NCBI RefSeq assembly: GCF_000430005.1
Contig: NZ_AUCY01000013.1
Span: 53,903-117,902 of the forward strand
DNA from: Desulfovibrio cuneatus DSM 11391
GTDB lineage: Bacteria > Desulfobacterota > Desulfovibrionia > Desulfovibrionales > Desulfovibrionaceae
Reading direction: 5' to 3'
Length of the DNA stretch: 64,000 bases
The translations under genes were made by a program, and so were the position numbers. A model generated the notes under the pieces. That model saw nothing but the letters and a program-made list of their open reading frames with translations, was not told the DNA's origin and did not search any database. How positions within the stretch are numbered: the first letter of the stretch is position 1; the number at the start of each line of letters is the position of its first letter. Positions 32,030 to 40,582 of the stretch are shown here, piece after piece.

Positions 32030-32746
32030 ATGGATATACGCGGTTTCTGTTCCGGCCTTCGCTATGCCATGCCCATTATGCTGGGGTACTTCCCTGTGGG
32101 CTTTGCCTATGGGGTGCTGGCTGTTAAGGCAGGCCTCAGCCCTTTTTGGGCGGGCATGATGTCCTTTTTTGTCTATGCAGGGTCGGCCCAGTTCATTGCC
32201 GTGGGCATGCTGGTGGCAGGGGCTTCCGTGCCTGCCATTGTGCTGGTCACCTTTGTAGTGAACCTGCGCCACTTGCTTATGTCTGCCGCCCTTACCCCAT
32301 TTGTGCGCACCTGGGGGGTGCCTGCCCAGGCCTGGTTTGCCTTTGAACTGACGGACGAAAGCTTTGCCATGAACCTTGGCCGGTTCAGCACCCGCGGGGC
32401 TTTTAAGCCGGAAACCTTTGGCATGAACTTTTTTGCCCATATAACCTGGGTTACGGCCGGGGTGCTGGGGGCTGCTTTTGGCAGCACAGGCAGTAACCTG
32501 GAAGCCTTTGGCCTTGATTTTGCCCTGGCAGGCATGTTTGTGGCCCTGCTGTTGCCCTGGCTACGCACCCAAAGGGGCCTGGCGGCTGCCCTGGTGGCGG
32601 GGGGCCTTTCCCTTGCCCTGGCAGAAGGCATGGGGGGCCAGCGGTTGCATGTGCTTGTGGCGGCAGTAGCAGGGGCCACCGTGGCCTGCCTGTTGCCAGA
32701 AAAGGCGCCTGCCAAGGAACAAGACACGGAGCACACCAATGCCTGA
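32030..32746 (+). CDS. azlC: AzlC-family branched-chain amino acid exporter large subunit
   Basis: A 238-residue inner-membrane protein of the AzlC/YgaZ family, the large subunit of a two-component exporter for branched-chain amino acids or related compounds. The family N-terminus is clear (GLRYAMPIMLGYFPVGFAYG near 8-27), followed by MSFFVYAGSAQFIAVGML near 45 and VVNLRHLLMSAAL near 77. It overlaps azlD by 8 nt. An importer for the same substrates (liv) lies 25 kb away. Placement behind a two-component system may indicate control by that system, or only read-through. Confidence 0.87.
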   Translation: MDIRGFCSGLRYAMPIMLGYFPVGFAYGVLAVKAGLSPFWAGMMSFFVYAGSAQFIAVGMLVAGASVPAIVLVTFVVNLRHLLMSAALTPFVRTWGVPAQAWFAFELTDESFAMNLGRFSTRGAFKPETFGMNFFAHITWVTAGVLGAAFGSTGSNLEAFGLDFALAGMFVALLLPWLRTQRGLAAALVAGGLSLALAEGMGGQRLHVLVAAVAGATVACLLPEKAPAKEQDTEHTNA

Positions 32747-33071
32747 TATCCTGTTGCTTATTGCAGGCATGACCCTGGTCACTTATTTGCCGCGTTGGCT
32801 GCCTATGCTGTTGCTTTCTTCCCGGCCCCTGCCCGGCTGGCTTACCCGGTGGCTCAGCATGGTGGCCCCTGCCATTTTTGGGGCGCTTTTAGCCCCTGCT
32901 CTGTTTTTGGCCCACACAGGGGAACCCGGCACGGCAAGCTATGCGCGGGATTATTCCTACCTTATTGCAGCGGTGCCAGCCTTTGCGGCGGGCTGGTATT
33001 TCCGTAGCTTTCTTGCTACCATTGCCGCAGGCATGGGGGCTATGGCCTTGTTGCGATTTTTCTCCTTCTAG
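32739..33071 (+). CDS. azlD: AzlD-family exporter small subunit
   Basis: A 110-residue membrane protein of the AzlD/YgaH family with three to four helices. The family motif TYLPRWLPMLLLSSRPLP lies near residues 14-31. The segment AAVPAFAAGWYFRSFLATIA near 80 closes the protein. It works with AzlC, and its start lies inside the end of azlC. No terminator is visible immediately downstream. Confidence 0.85.
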   Translation: MPDILLLIAGMTLVTYLPRWLPMLLLSSRPLPGWLTRWLSMVAPAIFGALLAPALFLAHTGEPGTASYARDYSYLIAAVPAFAAGWYFRSFLATIAAGMGAMALLRFFSF

Positions 33072-33178
33072 GCTATGAAAACACTGTTTTTCCGTCTCCG
33101 CTCCAGCGGCGGGTAAGATGCTTCGGCGGCGTTACTCACCCTACCTCTACCTCATCTGAGTTATTCAGGAGAATAAAT

Positions 33179-34021
33179 ATGAAACGTCTTTGCATTGATT
33201 TTGGGAATATACTGGGCAAAGCTGCCCTGGCTGCTAGCGTGTTCGCCCTTTTTGCCCTGGCCCCCCTGCCTTCAGCCACGGCCGCAACGGTACCTTCCGC
33301 CACCCAGCCTGCCGCAGACCCTGCCCTGGAAGCTGCGGTAAAGCGCGTTTTGCGTGAAAACCCGGAACTTGTATTGGGTGTTCTGCGGGCCAACAGTGAA
33401 GTGGTGCTGGAAGCGGCCCAGCAAGGAAATATTTTACGCAAACGCAAGGGCATGCTGGCCCAATGGGCGCAAGACGCCAAAACCCCCAAGCAGATAGCCG
33501 TGGAAGAGGGCTTTTCCCGTGGGGCAGCCCAGGCCCCGGTTACGGTGGTCGCTTTTTCCGACTTTACCTGTGGCTATTGCCGCCAGGCAGAAGAAGCCAT
33601 GCCTGCCCTGCTGGCAAAGTATAAGGGCAAGGTGCGTTTTGTCTTTAAACCCCTGCCCAAAACAGATAGCGAACTTTCCTACCTGGCTGCCCGTTATTGC
33701 GTAGCCGCCTTTGCCCAAAGCGAAGAAAAGGGCTGGGCGTATTACGATGCCCTGTTTGCCGGGGTGGAAGGGCTAGTGAACCAGGGGGAAGGCTTTTTGA
33801 AAGCCACAGGGACCAAGGTGGGCCTTGATGTGAAGCGCCTGACAGCAGACGCCACCAACAAGAAAACAGAAGAACGCCTTGGCTCCATTCGTGATGAAGC
33901 CGGAAGGCTTGATGTGCATGGCACACCCTACTTTTTTGTAAACAACCTGGTTATTCGCGGGGCTGTTTCCAAGGAACTGTTTGAGGAAGCCATTGAAATG
34001 GCACTTGCCCTCAAAAAATAA
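33179..34021 (+). CDS. Periplasmic DsbA/DsbG-like thiol-disulfide oxidoreductase
   Basis: A 280-residue secreted protein with a Sec signal peptide (residues 1-39, ending at PSATAA). An N-terminal helical region with ENPELVLGVLRANSEVV resembles DsbA-family proteins of the Com1/BdbD type. The thioredoxin-like domain has the active site FSDFTCGYCRQAEEAMP near residue 130, and the cis-Pro region HGTPYFFVNN near 245. It likely forms or isomerises disulfides in exported proteins. Haem-protein or cytochrome maturation is a possible context here, but this is inference. GGAG is visible before the ATG. Confidence 0.85.
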   Translation: MKRLCIDFGNILGKAALAASVFALFALAPLPSATAATVPSATQPAADPALEAAVKRVLRENPELVLGVLRANSEVVLEAAQQGNILRKRKGMLAQWAQDAKTPKQIAVEEGFSRGAAQAPVTVVAFSDFTCGYCRQAEEAMPALLAKYKGKVRFVFKPLPKTDSELSYLAARYCVAAFAQSEEKGWAYYDALFAGVEGLVNQGEGFLKATGTKVGLDVKRLTADATNKKTEERLGSIRDEAGRLDVHGTPYFFVNNLVIRGAVSKELFEEAIEMALALKK

Positions 34022-34036
34022 TTACCGGCGTTTTGC

Positions 34037-34735
34037 ATGACAAATGATACCCAAGGGGTAACAGCACCAGCGTTGTGGCAGTTTTGTCTACTACAGGTGT
34101 GGTTTTTGTTGCCCCTTATGCTTGTGCTTGGTTCTGTGCTGCTGCTGTGCGCTGTAATGGGAGAAGCCCCGGACACGCTGTTCAAAACAGTGAAGGACCA
34201 ATACCCGGCGCTGGTTGCCTGCATGCGGCTTGTTTCCGCCTGCGGCAACATGGTTTTTTATGCGGTGTACGCATGGCTGCTTGCGCGGGGCCTGAGCCGT
34301 GGGCAGTGGCAGCTTATTTGCCTGCCTCTTGCCTATTTACTGGTACAGGTAGTTATAACGGCTGTGCTTGTGCAGGGAACGAAGGTGGTTGTAGGACGTT
34401 CCCGGCCCTATGCCGGGGAGCAGGGCCTGTACTTTTTTTCCACGCACAGTATCCATCACTCGTTCCCTTCTGGGCACACGGCAGAAATAACCGGGGCCAC
34501 GGCCCCCCTGGCCCACAGCCTGGGTTCCCCGCTGTGGTGCCTGGCGCTGGGAGTGTTCCCGGCCGTGATGGGTTTTTCCCGTTTGGTGCTGCGTGAACAC
34601 CACATGCTGGACGTGTTTGCCGGTGCTTTGGTAGGGTCGTTTTCCGCATGGTGCATCCTTGTTCTTGTGCCGGTGCTTATGCGCAGGTTGCCCTCTTTTT
34701 CGCTCTTTCGTCGGCTTGAAAAGTTTGCCCGGTAA
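34037..34735 (+). CDS. PAP2-family membrane phosphatase
   Basis: A 232-residue polytopic protein with all three phosphatase motifs: KVVVGRSRPY near residue 116, PSGHTAE near 144, and SRLVLREHHMLDV near 180. About six membrane helices are visible. Family members remove phosphate from undecaprenyl pyrophosphate, phosphatidylglycerol phosphate or lipid A; the substrate here is not readable, though undecaprenyl pyrophosphate recycling would be typical. It starts 15 nt after the DsbA-like gene and is probably co-transcribed with it. Confidence 0.86.
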   Translation: MTNDTQGVTAPALWQFCLLQVWFLLPLMLVLGSVLLLCAVMGEAPDTLFKTVKDQYPALVACMRLVSACGNMVFYAVYAWLLARGLSRGQWQLICLPLAYLLVQVVITAVLVQGTKVVVGRSRPYAGEQGLYFFSTHSIHHSFPSGHTAEITGATAPLAHSLGSPLWCLALGVFPAVMGFSRLVLREHHMLDVFAGALVGSFSAWCILVLVPVLMRRLPSFSLFRRLEKFAR

Positions 34736-34795
34736 TTTTTTTTGTCATTTCTTTGCTCTGCCTGGGGCAGGCAACGTTCCCCCCAAAGGTTTTGT

Positions 34796-35725
34796 ATGAA
34801 ACAGGCGTCTTCTTCGCCAGGGTTCTGGGTTCGGCCTGAAGTGCGCGGCAGCCTCTTTGCATTTCTTGCCACCCTTGTGTGGTCGGGGAACGTGCTGGTA
34901 AGCCGCCAATTAGTGGGGCATATGCCCCCGTTTGCCATTTCATTGTACCGTATTGCCCTGGCCTTTGTGGTTATTCTGCCCCTGGCTGCGGTGCCGCTTT
35001 GGCGGCACCGCCAGCATTACTGGGCGCACAAGGGTTATTATGCGTGCCTTGCGGCCATTGGCTTCAGCTTTGCCAGTACGGTTACCTATATTGTAGCGCA
35101 TTCCGTGCCTGCCATGAACATTTCCCTTATTGGCATAAGTTCCCCCTTGTTCACCCTGCTCTTTGGGCGGATGCTGTTTGGTGACGTATTCACACCCCGG
35201 CAGCTTGGTGGGCTGGCTGTGGTGCTGGTGGGGGTGCTGTTTCTGTTGGCAAAAGGTAACCTTGGCGTGCTACTGCACCTTTCTTTTTCCCGGCATGACC
35301 TGCTTATGCTTGGGGGCGCGGCCGGGTTTGCCGTGTATACTGTTTTGCTGCGTAAAAAACCCAATGGCGGCTCGCAAGTGTGTTTTTTGGCGGTCACCTT
35401 TGGCCTTGGGGGCTTGTTTCTATTGCCGGCCTTTGTGCTGGAATTGCAACAAACAGGGTTTATGCCCCCCTGGAAGGAAGGGGTGCGCTGGCCCATACTC
35501 TTTCTGGGGCTGGGGCCTTCCCTGTTCAGCTACTGGGCCTGGGGCAGGGCGGTGCAACTGGCGGGGGCTGCCAGGGCCATGCTCATTTACTACACCCTGC
35601 CCTTGCTGGCAGGACTCCAAGCGGCTTTGTTCCTGGGGGAACCGTTGCTTGTTGTGCATGCCATAAGCGGTGTGCTGATTATTGGCGGGTTGCTCCTGGC
35701 GACGTTATCCACTCGGGCGTCGTAG
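34796..35725 (+). CDS. EamA-family (DMT) transporter, first tandem copy
   Basis: A 309-residue inner-membrane transporter with ten predicted helices in two EamA repeats. It begins MKQASSSPGFWVRPEVRGSL and shares with the next gene the stretch FAFLATLVWSGN, the loop HYWAHKGYY and the second-half block GLGPSLFSYWAWGRAVQLAG. Substrates of this group are small metabolites; none can be assigned. The ATG at 34796 is chosen over a TTG at 34742 because the paralogue starts at the same place. The end runs into a fragment of family C (CTCGGGCGTCGTAGGG). Confidence 0.86.
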   Translation: MKQASSSPGFWVRPEVRGSLFAFLATLVWSGNVLVSRQLVGHMPPFAISLYRIALAFVVILPLAAVPLWRHRQHYWAHKGYYACLAAIGFSFASTVTYIVAHSVPAMNISLIGISSPLFTLLFGRMLFGDVFTPRQLGGLAVVLVGVLFLLAKGNLGVLLHLSFSRHDLLMLGGAAGFAVYTVLLRKKPNGGSQVCFLAVTFGLGGLFLLPAFVLELQQTGFMPPWKEGVRWPILFLGLGPSLFSYWAWGRAVQLAGAARAMLIYYTLPLLAGLQAALFLGEPLLVVHAISGVLIIGGLLLATLSTRAS

Positions 35726-35824
35726 GGAAGGGCAATGCCTAAGGCATGGCAAAAGAGTTTACTCAGCCCGTTTTGGGCTTTACACGACATTCTCAGCATT
35801 TCCATAACAAAGGCTTCCCGACCT

Positions 35825-36769
35825 ATGAAACCGACCCCCCAGCCGCAAGGCTTGTTCAGCCGCCCGGAAGTGCGCGGCATCATATTCGCTTTTTTGGCGA
35901 CCCTTGTGTGGTCCGGCAACTTTATTGTCAGCCGTCAGCTTAGCGGTCAGGTTCCCCCTATCACCATTTCGGTATTTCGTTGGGGAACTGCTTTTTTATT
36001 TCTTATTCCCTTTGCTTTCCGCGAGATGTGGCAAGCACGGGCTCATTATTGGGCGCACAAAGGCTACTATGTGCTGGTTTCCATTATTGGCGTGAGCTAC
36101 TTTAATACGGCAATTTATTTTGCGGCCCACACTGTGCCAGCCATGAACATGTCGCTTATAGCCACCAGTTCCCCCCTCATTACCTTGGTACTGGGCCGGG
36201 TGTTTTTTGGCGACGCCATTTCCCCGCGCAGGCTTTTGGGAGTGGTGGTGGTATTTTCCGGGGTAGTGTACCTTATTTCCAAAGGCAGCTTTGCAGTGCT
36301 TGCCCAATTTTCCTTTACCCCCCAAGATTTGCTCATGCTCAGCGCCTGCCTTTCCTTTGCTCTATACACCCTGCTGCTGCGCAAAAAACCGCAAGGGGGT
36401 ACACAGCTGGGCTTTCTCGCCGTTACTTTTGGACTGGGTGTCGTGTTTTTATTGCCTTTCTATGTGATGGAAGGGCAACAGCAGGGCTTTGTTGTGCCCT
36501 GGTCGGAAGGGCTGCGCTGGCAGGTGCTGTATTTGGGGCTTGGCCCTTCCCTGTTCAGTTATTGGGCCTGGGGGCGGGCTGTGCAACTGGCAGGTTCTGC
36601 CAGGGCTTCCCTCATTTATTACACCATACCGCTGTTTGCCGGGGTAGAAGCGGCCCTGCTGCTGGGGGAACCATTACTGTTTGTACACCTAGTAAGCGGC
36701 GCGTTGATTTTTGGTGGCCTTTTGCTGGCAACCAAAGAAACAGCCATTAAGAAGGATTGGGGAAAATAA
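35825..36769 (+). CDS. EamA-family (DMT) transporter, second tandem copy
   Basis: A 314-residue paralogue of the preceding gene, with ten helices and near-identical blocks (FAFLATLVWSGNFIVSRQLS, HYWAHKGYY, LLLRKKPQGG, GLGPSLFSYWAWGRAVQLAG). The pair arose by tandem duplication. Divergence is spread along the length, so it is not recent. The start ATG at 35825 corresponds to the paralogue start; upstream in-frame codons are not alike. The substrate is unknown. Downstream lies a GC hairpin (GCGGCACGCCGC) and then the AT-rich island. Confidence 0.86.
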   Translation: MKPTPQPQGLFSRPEVRGIIFAFLATLVWSGNFIVSRQLSGQVPPITISVFRWGTAFLFLIPFAFREMWQARAHYWAHKGYYVLVSIIGVSYFNTAIYFAAHTVPAMNMSLIATSSPLITLVLGRVFFGDAISPRRLLGVVVVFSGVVYLISKGSFAVLAQFSFTPQDLLMLSACLSFALYTLLLRKKPQGGTQLGFLAVTFGLGVVFLLPFYVMEGQQQGFVVPWSEGLRWQVLYLGLGPSLFSYWAWGRAVQLAGSARASLIYYTIPLFAGVEAALLLGEPLLFVHLVSGALIFGGLLLATKETAIKKDWGK

Positions 36770-36894
36770 GGGGCGGCACGCCGCATTAATCGGTATAAGA
36801 GGGAAACTGCATAGTTTCGAGCGCCGTGGTGCCGCTCCATTCCTTATTTTTTGTAATGAAGATATAAGAGAAATGGCGTTGCGCCACAACTTTA

Positions 36895-37950
36895 TTACGT
36901 CCATATACAGTCGCTTATATATTGCAACTCGTGCTGTATCTTCACAATAGATTTATTAACACTTGTTCTAACCCTATTTATAGTCATAGTATCCCCCTGA
37001 GTCATCATATTAATAGGCTTTCTTAAAGCTGTTGACATTCTTCCACTACCCAAGAAGTCATCTAGAATAAAAATGTGGTTGTAGGGATCATCAGTTGTAA
37101 AAAAATTAATATTTGATTGTACTATATCAAATATTTTTTGAATAAACATTTTAGTTTGCTGGTTTGGCTTGTTACGCGCCCCCGCTACAGTAGACCAACC
37201 ACAATGAGTTAATATGATCATTTGTATTTTTGGGGTAAAACCATTTGAAAGCATATTCTTTCTAAATTCGCTCGCTGGGTTAGATAAAGTATCAATCAAA
37301 AGATTAAGTGAATTAACGGATTGTTGGTCGGTTCGCACTGTGACCAATAATGCTTCTGCTGCTAATAAGGCAAGATGAGTTGCCCCAGCAAAAAAAGGTG
37401 ATGTATCAATTAAGCACTTGCTTGTTGATGTCTCCTTCATCTCTCTTGTAATTTCTGTTTTCAATGAAGATAATATAGTATCAATGAGTTGAGTTTGATT
37501 TTGTCCACTTAACGCACGAGCTTGCGCTATGGAGTTTGCCATTTGAGATGGGAACAAATACAGTTGGTTAGATGATTTAATAAAATAGTTCTTAGAGAGC
37601 AATGGAGCATTAAAGTATTGGTTTGTAGCTTTTATAGGTTTTGCAACACCTGTTGCTTTTCCAAATCCGGGGAAGAAATATGGCAACAACATTTCATAGG
37701 ATGATAATGTTTGCTTAAAGCTATATTCATCATCAAAAAAATATGAAAGATTTCCCTGTGGACAAGTGTCAATGGCTAATAAATTGTTTGTAAGGGAAGA
37801 TAGGTTAAAAGCTAAAGAGGTCTTCCCCACGCCTCCGCGAAGATTGCAAATGGTATATAATGAATGTTTTGGCAGTTGAAGTGGGGATGCATTGCCATTT
37901 GCTATATCTTCCTGGCGGTTGTAGAATGATTGATTCATTTGATTAGCCAT
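36895..37950 (-). CDS. Orphan ParA-like ATPase in an AT-rich island
   Basis: A 351-residue protein with a deviant Walker A motif ICNLRGGVGKTSLAFNLSSL near residue 32, the Walker A' region LLAIDTCPQGNLSYFF near 58, and a Walker B-like hydrophobic stretch KCLIDTSPFFAGATHLALLA near 180. These place it in the ParA/MinD/SIMIBI class. No ParB gene or parS-like repeat is adjacent. Its codons are AT-rich, rich in Asn, Lys, Ile and Ser, unlike all neighbours, which suggests recent transfer. It has its own sigma-70-like promoter (37996-38024). Possible roles are a partition remnant, regulation of a mobile element or defence; none is supported. The start at 37950 follows AAGG with 9-nt spacing. Confidence 0.75.
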   Translation of the reverse strand: MANQMNQSFYNRQEDIANGNASPLQLPKHSLYTICNLRGGVGKTSLAFNLSSLTNNLLAIDTCPQGNLSYFFDDEYSFKQTLSSYEMLLPYFFPGFGKATGVAKPIKATNQYFNAPLLSKNYFIKSSNQLYLFPSQMANSIAQARALSGQNQTQLIDTILSSLKTEITREMKETSTSKCLIDTSPFFAGATHLALLAAEALLVTVRTDQQSVNSLNLLIDTLSNPASEFRKNMLSNGFTPKIQMIILTHCGWSTVAGARNKPNQQTKMFIQKIFDIVQSNINFFTTDDPYNHIFILDDFLGSGRMSTALRKPINMMTQGDTMTINRVRTSVNKSIVKIQHELQYISDCIWT

Positions 37951-37995
37951 GTCCAATTACCTTCATTAGATTTACATTTTTTAGAGTTATGTGTA

Positions 37996-38024
37996 ATACT
38001 AATGACTTCTTCTTAGTGTGTCAA
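37996..38024 (-). promoter_or_regulatory. Sigma-70 promoter of the ParA-like gene
   Basis: On the minus strand TTGACA, a 17-nt spacer and TAGTAT. The -10 ends 46 nt before the start codon at 37950. It is one of the best promoter matches in the window. Confidence 0.7.
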
Positions 38025-38048
38025 TCAAGAGTCTTCATTTTACCCCCT

Positions 38049-39599
38049 TTACCCATTCTCCTTATCCAGCACCCGGCAGTTCACTGCCTCGGCAAGGTGT
38101 ACCACGCTAATGCGCTCGCTTGCTTCCATGTCTGCCACGGTGCGGGCAATGCGCAGAATGCGCGTATAGGCCCTGGCAGAAAGGTGCAGGCTGGTTACGG
38201 CTTGCCGTAAAAAGTTATGGGCAGCTTCATCCAAAGCGCAATGGTGTTCCAGCGCCTTGCCGGAAAGACCTGCATTGCAGCTAAAGGGTGTGCCTGCGTA
38301 GCGCTTACGCTGCACAGCCCTGGTGCGTTCCACCGTTTCACGCATGGCAGCGGAAGATTTGCCCGGCGTGACGCTGCGCAAATCTTCAAAGGCCACGGAA
38401 GGCACTTCCACGTGCAAGTCTATGCGGTCAAGGAGCGGGCCGGAAAGGTGCGCCCGGTAGCGCTGAATGTCCATGTCAGTACAGGTGCAGCGGCGTTTTG
38501 GGTCTGTGGCATAGCCGCACGGGCACGGGTTCATGGCCGACACCAGCATAACATTGGCAGGGTATGTCAGGCTCATGGCTGAGCGGGAAATGGTCACCAC
38601 CCCTTCTTCCAGCGGTTGGCGCAGCACTTCCAGAGTATTTTTTTTGAATTCCAGCAACTCGTCCAGAAACAGCACCCCGCGGTGCGCCAGGGAAATTTCA
38701 CCCGGTTTGGGGTACGCACCGCCGCCAGCAAGGCCGTATTCGGAAATAGTGTGGTGCGGCGAGCGGAACGGGCGCTCCTGCATAAGCCCCTGCCCCGCAG
38801 GCAGCAGGCCACACACGCTGTATACCTTGGTCACTTCCAGGGCTTCCTCAAAATCAAGCTGGGGCAAAATGGATGGCATGCGCCGGGCCAGCATGGTTTT
38901 GCCGCTGCCAGGGGGGCCAAGCAGCAACAAGTTGTGACCGCCTGCGGCGGCAATTTCAATGGCCCGCTTGGCGTGTTCCTGCCCTTTTACATCAGCAAAG
39001 TCCGGGGCAAATTCCCCCAGTTCTTCAGCATAGGTGGTGCCCACCGGGGGCGTGGCTGGCTCAATGTGGCACTGGCCTGCAATAAACCCCACCGCTTCCC
39101 CCAATGAACGGGCCGGGTACACGGCAAGGCCTTCCACAATGGCCGCTTCCCCGGCATTTTCCGGGGCTGTAATAAACCCCTTCACCCCCAATGAACGGGC
39201 CAAAATAGCCAGGGGCAACACACCGGGCACGGGGCGCACTTCCCCTGTTAAGGAAAGTTCCCCGGCGAAAAAATAGCCTTCCGCTGCCTGCACCGCTTCT
39301 GGCGGAAGCAAATCAGCCGCGCACAAAAGGCCAATGGCCAGGGGCAGGTCGTAGGAACTGCCCCCTTTTTTGCGGTCTGCCGGGGCCAGGTTTACGGTAA
39401 TGCGGGCAGGCGGCAGGCGGAAGGAACTACTGCGCAGGGCGGCAAACACCCTGTCCCGTGCTTCCTTCACCGCGCCTTCCGCAAGGCCCACCATGGTAAA
39501 GGCGGGCATGCCCGTGCGGGAAAAGGCCACCTCAAGGTCTACCCGGAAGGCGTCCACCCCGTACAGGGCACCACACATAACCCTGGCAATGCGCGACAT
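38049..39599 (-). CDS. comM: ComM/YifB-family Mg-chelatase-like AAA+ ATPase
   Basis: A 516-residue AAA+ protein. The N-terminal ChlI-like domain (MSRIARVMCGALYGVDAFRV, then GGSSYDLPLAIGLL near residue 88) is followed by the ATPase with Walker A LLLGPPGSGKTMLARRMPSI near 225 and Walker B GVLFLDELLEF near 310, and a C-terminal MCM-like part with a zinc-type motif (MNPCPCGYATDPKRRCTCT). In naturally transformable bacteria ComM is a branch-migration helicase for integrating DNA; elsewhere its role is less clear. It starts 2 nt after ddl, forming a unit with ddl and the HD-domain gene. Confidence 0.9.
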   Translation of the reverse strand: MSRIARVMCGALYGVDAFRVDLEVAFSRTGMPAFTMVGLAEGAVKEARDRVFAALRSSSFRLPPARITVNLAPADRKKGGSSYDLPLAIGLLCAADLLPPEAVQAAEGYFFAGELSLTGEVRPVPGVLPLAILARSLGVKGFITAPENAGEAAIVEGLAVYPARSLGEAVGFIAGQCHIEPATPPVGTTYAEELGEFAPDFADVKGQEHAKRAIEIAAAGGHNLLLLGPPGSGKTMLARRMPSILPQLDFEEALEVTKVYSVCGLLPAGQGLMQERPFRSPHHTISEYGLAGGGAYPKPGEISLAHRGVLFLDELLEFKKNTLEVLRQPLEEGVVTISRSAMSLTYPANVMLVSAMNPCPCGYATDPKRRCTCTDMDIQRYRAHLSGPLLDRIDLHVEVPSVAFEDLRSVTPGKSSAAMRETVERTRAVQRKRYAGTPFSCNAGLSGKALEHHCALDEAAHNFLRQAVTSLHLSARAYTRILRIARTVADMEASERISVVHLAEAVNCRVLDKENG

Positions 39600-39601
39600 A
39601 G

Positions 39602-40582
39602 CTAGTTGTTCCCCCGGCCTGTGGCCTTACCTTTCCCCCTGCTCGCCAAGCCAAGGGCCAGCAGGCGTTCAATGAGGCTATCAAAGGAAAGGCCCACGGC
39701 GGCGGCTTCCTGCGGCAACAGGCTGGTGGCTGTCATGCCGGGCAGGGTGTTGGTTTCCAAAATCATGGGGCCGTGTTCCTGGGTCAGAATAAAGTCGGTC
39801 CGGCTGTAGCCGCACAAGCCCAGGGCCTTGTGGGCCTGCAATGCCAAATCCATAACCTTTTGGGTCAATTCTTCCCCAATGGGGGCCGGGCAAATTTCTT
39901 CCGCCCCGCCTTGGGCGTATTTGCTTTGATAGTCGAAAAATCCCGCCCCGCTTTTTGCTTTGATAAGAATGGGGGGCAAGGCTTTGGGCATTTCCTGCAT
40001 TGTTCCGGCAGCGTCCAGTTCCAACGTGCCCAGAATGCCACAGGTGACTTCCACCCCTTGCATGGCAGGTTCCATAATATAGGTGCCACCAATGGCGAAC
40101 AGGCGCTCCAAGGCCGGGCGCAGTTCTTGCGCGGTGGCAACATAGGCCATGTTCAGGCTGGAACCGCCCGTGTTGGATTTAACAAACACCGGGAAAGCAA
40201 AGGGCGGCACCCAGCCTGCGGCAGGCAGGGTGTGCAGCAGCACACTGGGCGCTGTGGGGAGCCCGGCGGCAGCATACAGCGCCTTGGAGGCGTGCTTGTC
40301 GATAGCTGTTAACGAACCTGCCGGGCCTGCGCCCTGGTAGGGCACGCCAAGGCGTTCCAGCATGGCCTGAATAATGCCGTCTTCACCAGGGCAGCCATGC
40401 AGGGCAATGTAGGCAAAATCCTTCCCCTGTACTGCATCGGGCAGGTGCGCCAACGATTCCGCCGGATCATACGTTTGCACGGTGTGGCCCAAGCGTTCCA
40501 TGGCAGCGCGTACCACTTTGGCACCGGAAAGGGAAACATCACGCTCTGTGGACCAGCCGCCCTGAATCAAGAGTATATTCAT
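39602..40582 (-). CDS. ddl: D-alanine--D-alanine ligase
   Basis: A 326-residue ATP-grasp enzyme that joins two D-Ala molecules for peptidoglycan precursors. Motifs: LLIQGGWSTERDVSLSGA at the N-terminus, ALHGCPGEDG near residue 63, FPVFVKSNTGGSSLNMAYV near 130, a central ATP-binding Glu region, and the C-terminal YSRTDFILTQEHGPMILETN and LPGMTATSLLPQEAAAVG. The start at 40582 (GGAG upstream) lies 44 nt inside the end of the HD-domain gene, an unusually long same-strand overlap. comM follows after 2 nt. Confidence 0.93.
   Translation of the reverse strand: MNILLIQGGWSTERDVSLSGAKVVRAAMERLGHTVQTYDPAESLAHLPDAVQGKDFAYIALHGCPGEDGIIQAMLERLGVPYQGAGPAGSLTAIDKHASKALYAAAGLPTAPSVLLHTLPAAGWVPPFAFPVFVKSNTGGSSLNMAYVATAQELRPALERLFAIGGTYIMEPAMQGVEVTCGILGTLELDAAGTMQEMPKALPPILIKAKSGAGFFDYQSKYAQGGAEEICPAPIGEELTQKVMDLALQAHKALGLCGYSRTDFILTQEHGPMILETNTLPGMTATSLLPQEAAAVGLSFDSLIERLLALGLASRGKGKATGRGNN

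Noticed and set aside
36895..37950. Calling the ParA-like gene a phage-defence system
   Set aside because: There is one ATPase only, with no effector, nuclease or toxin-antitoxin partner nearby. The composition suggests transfer but not function.
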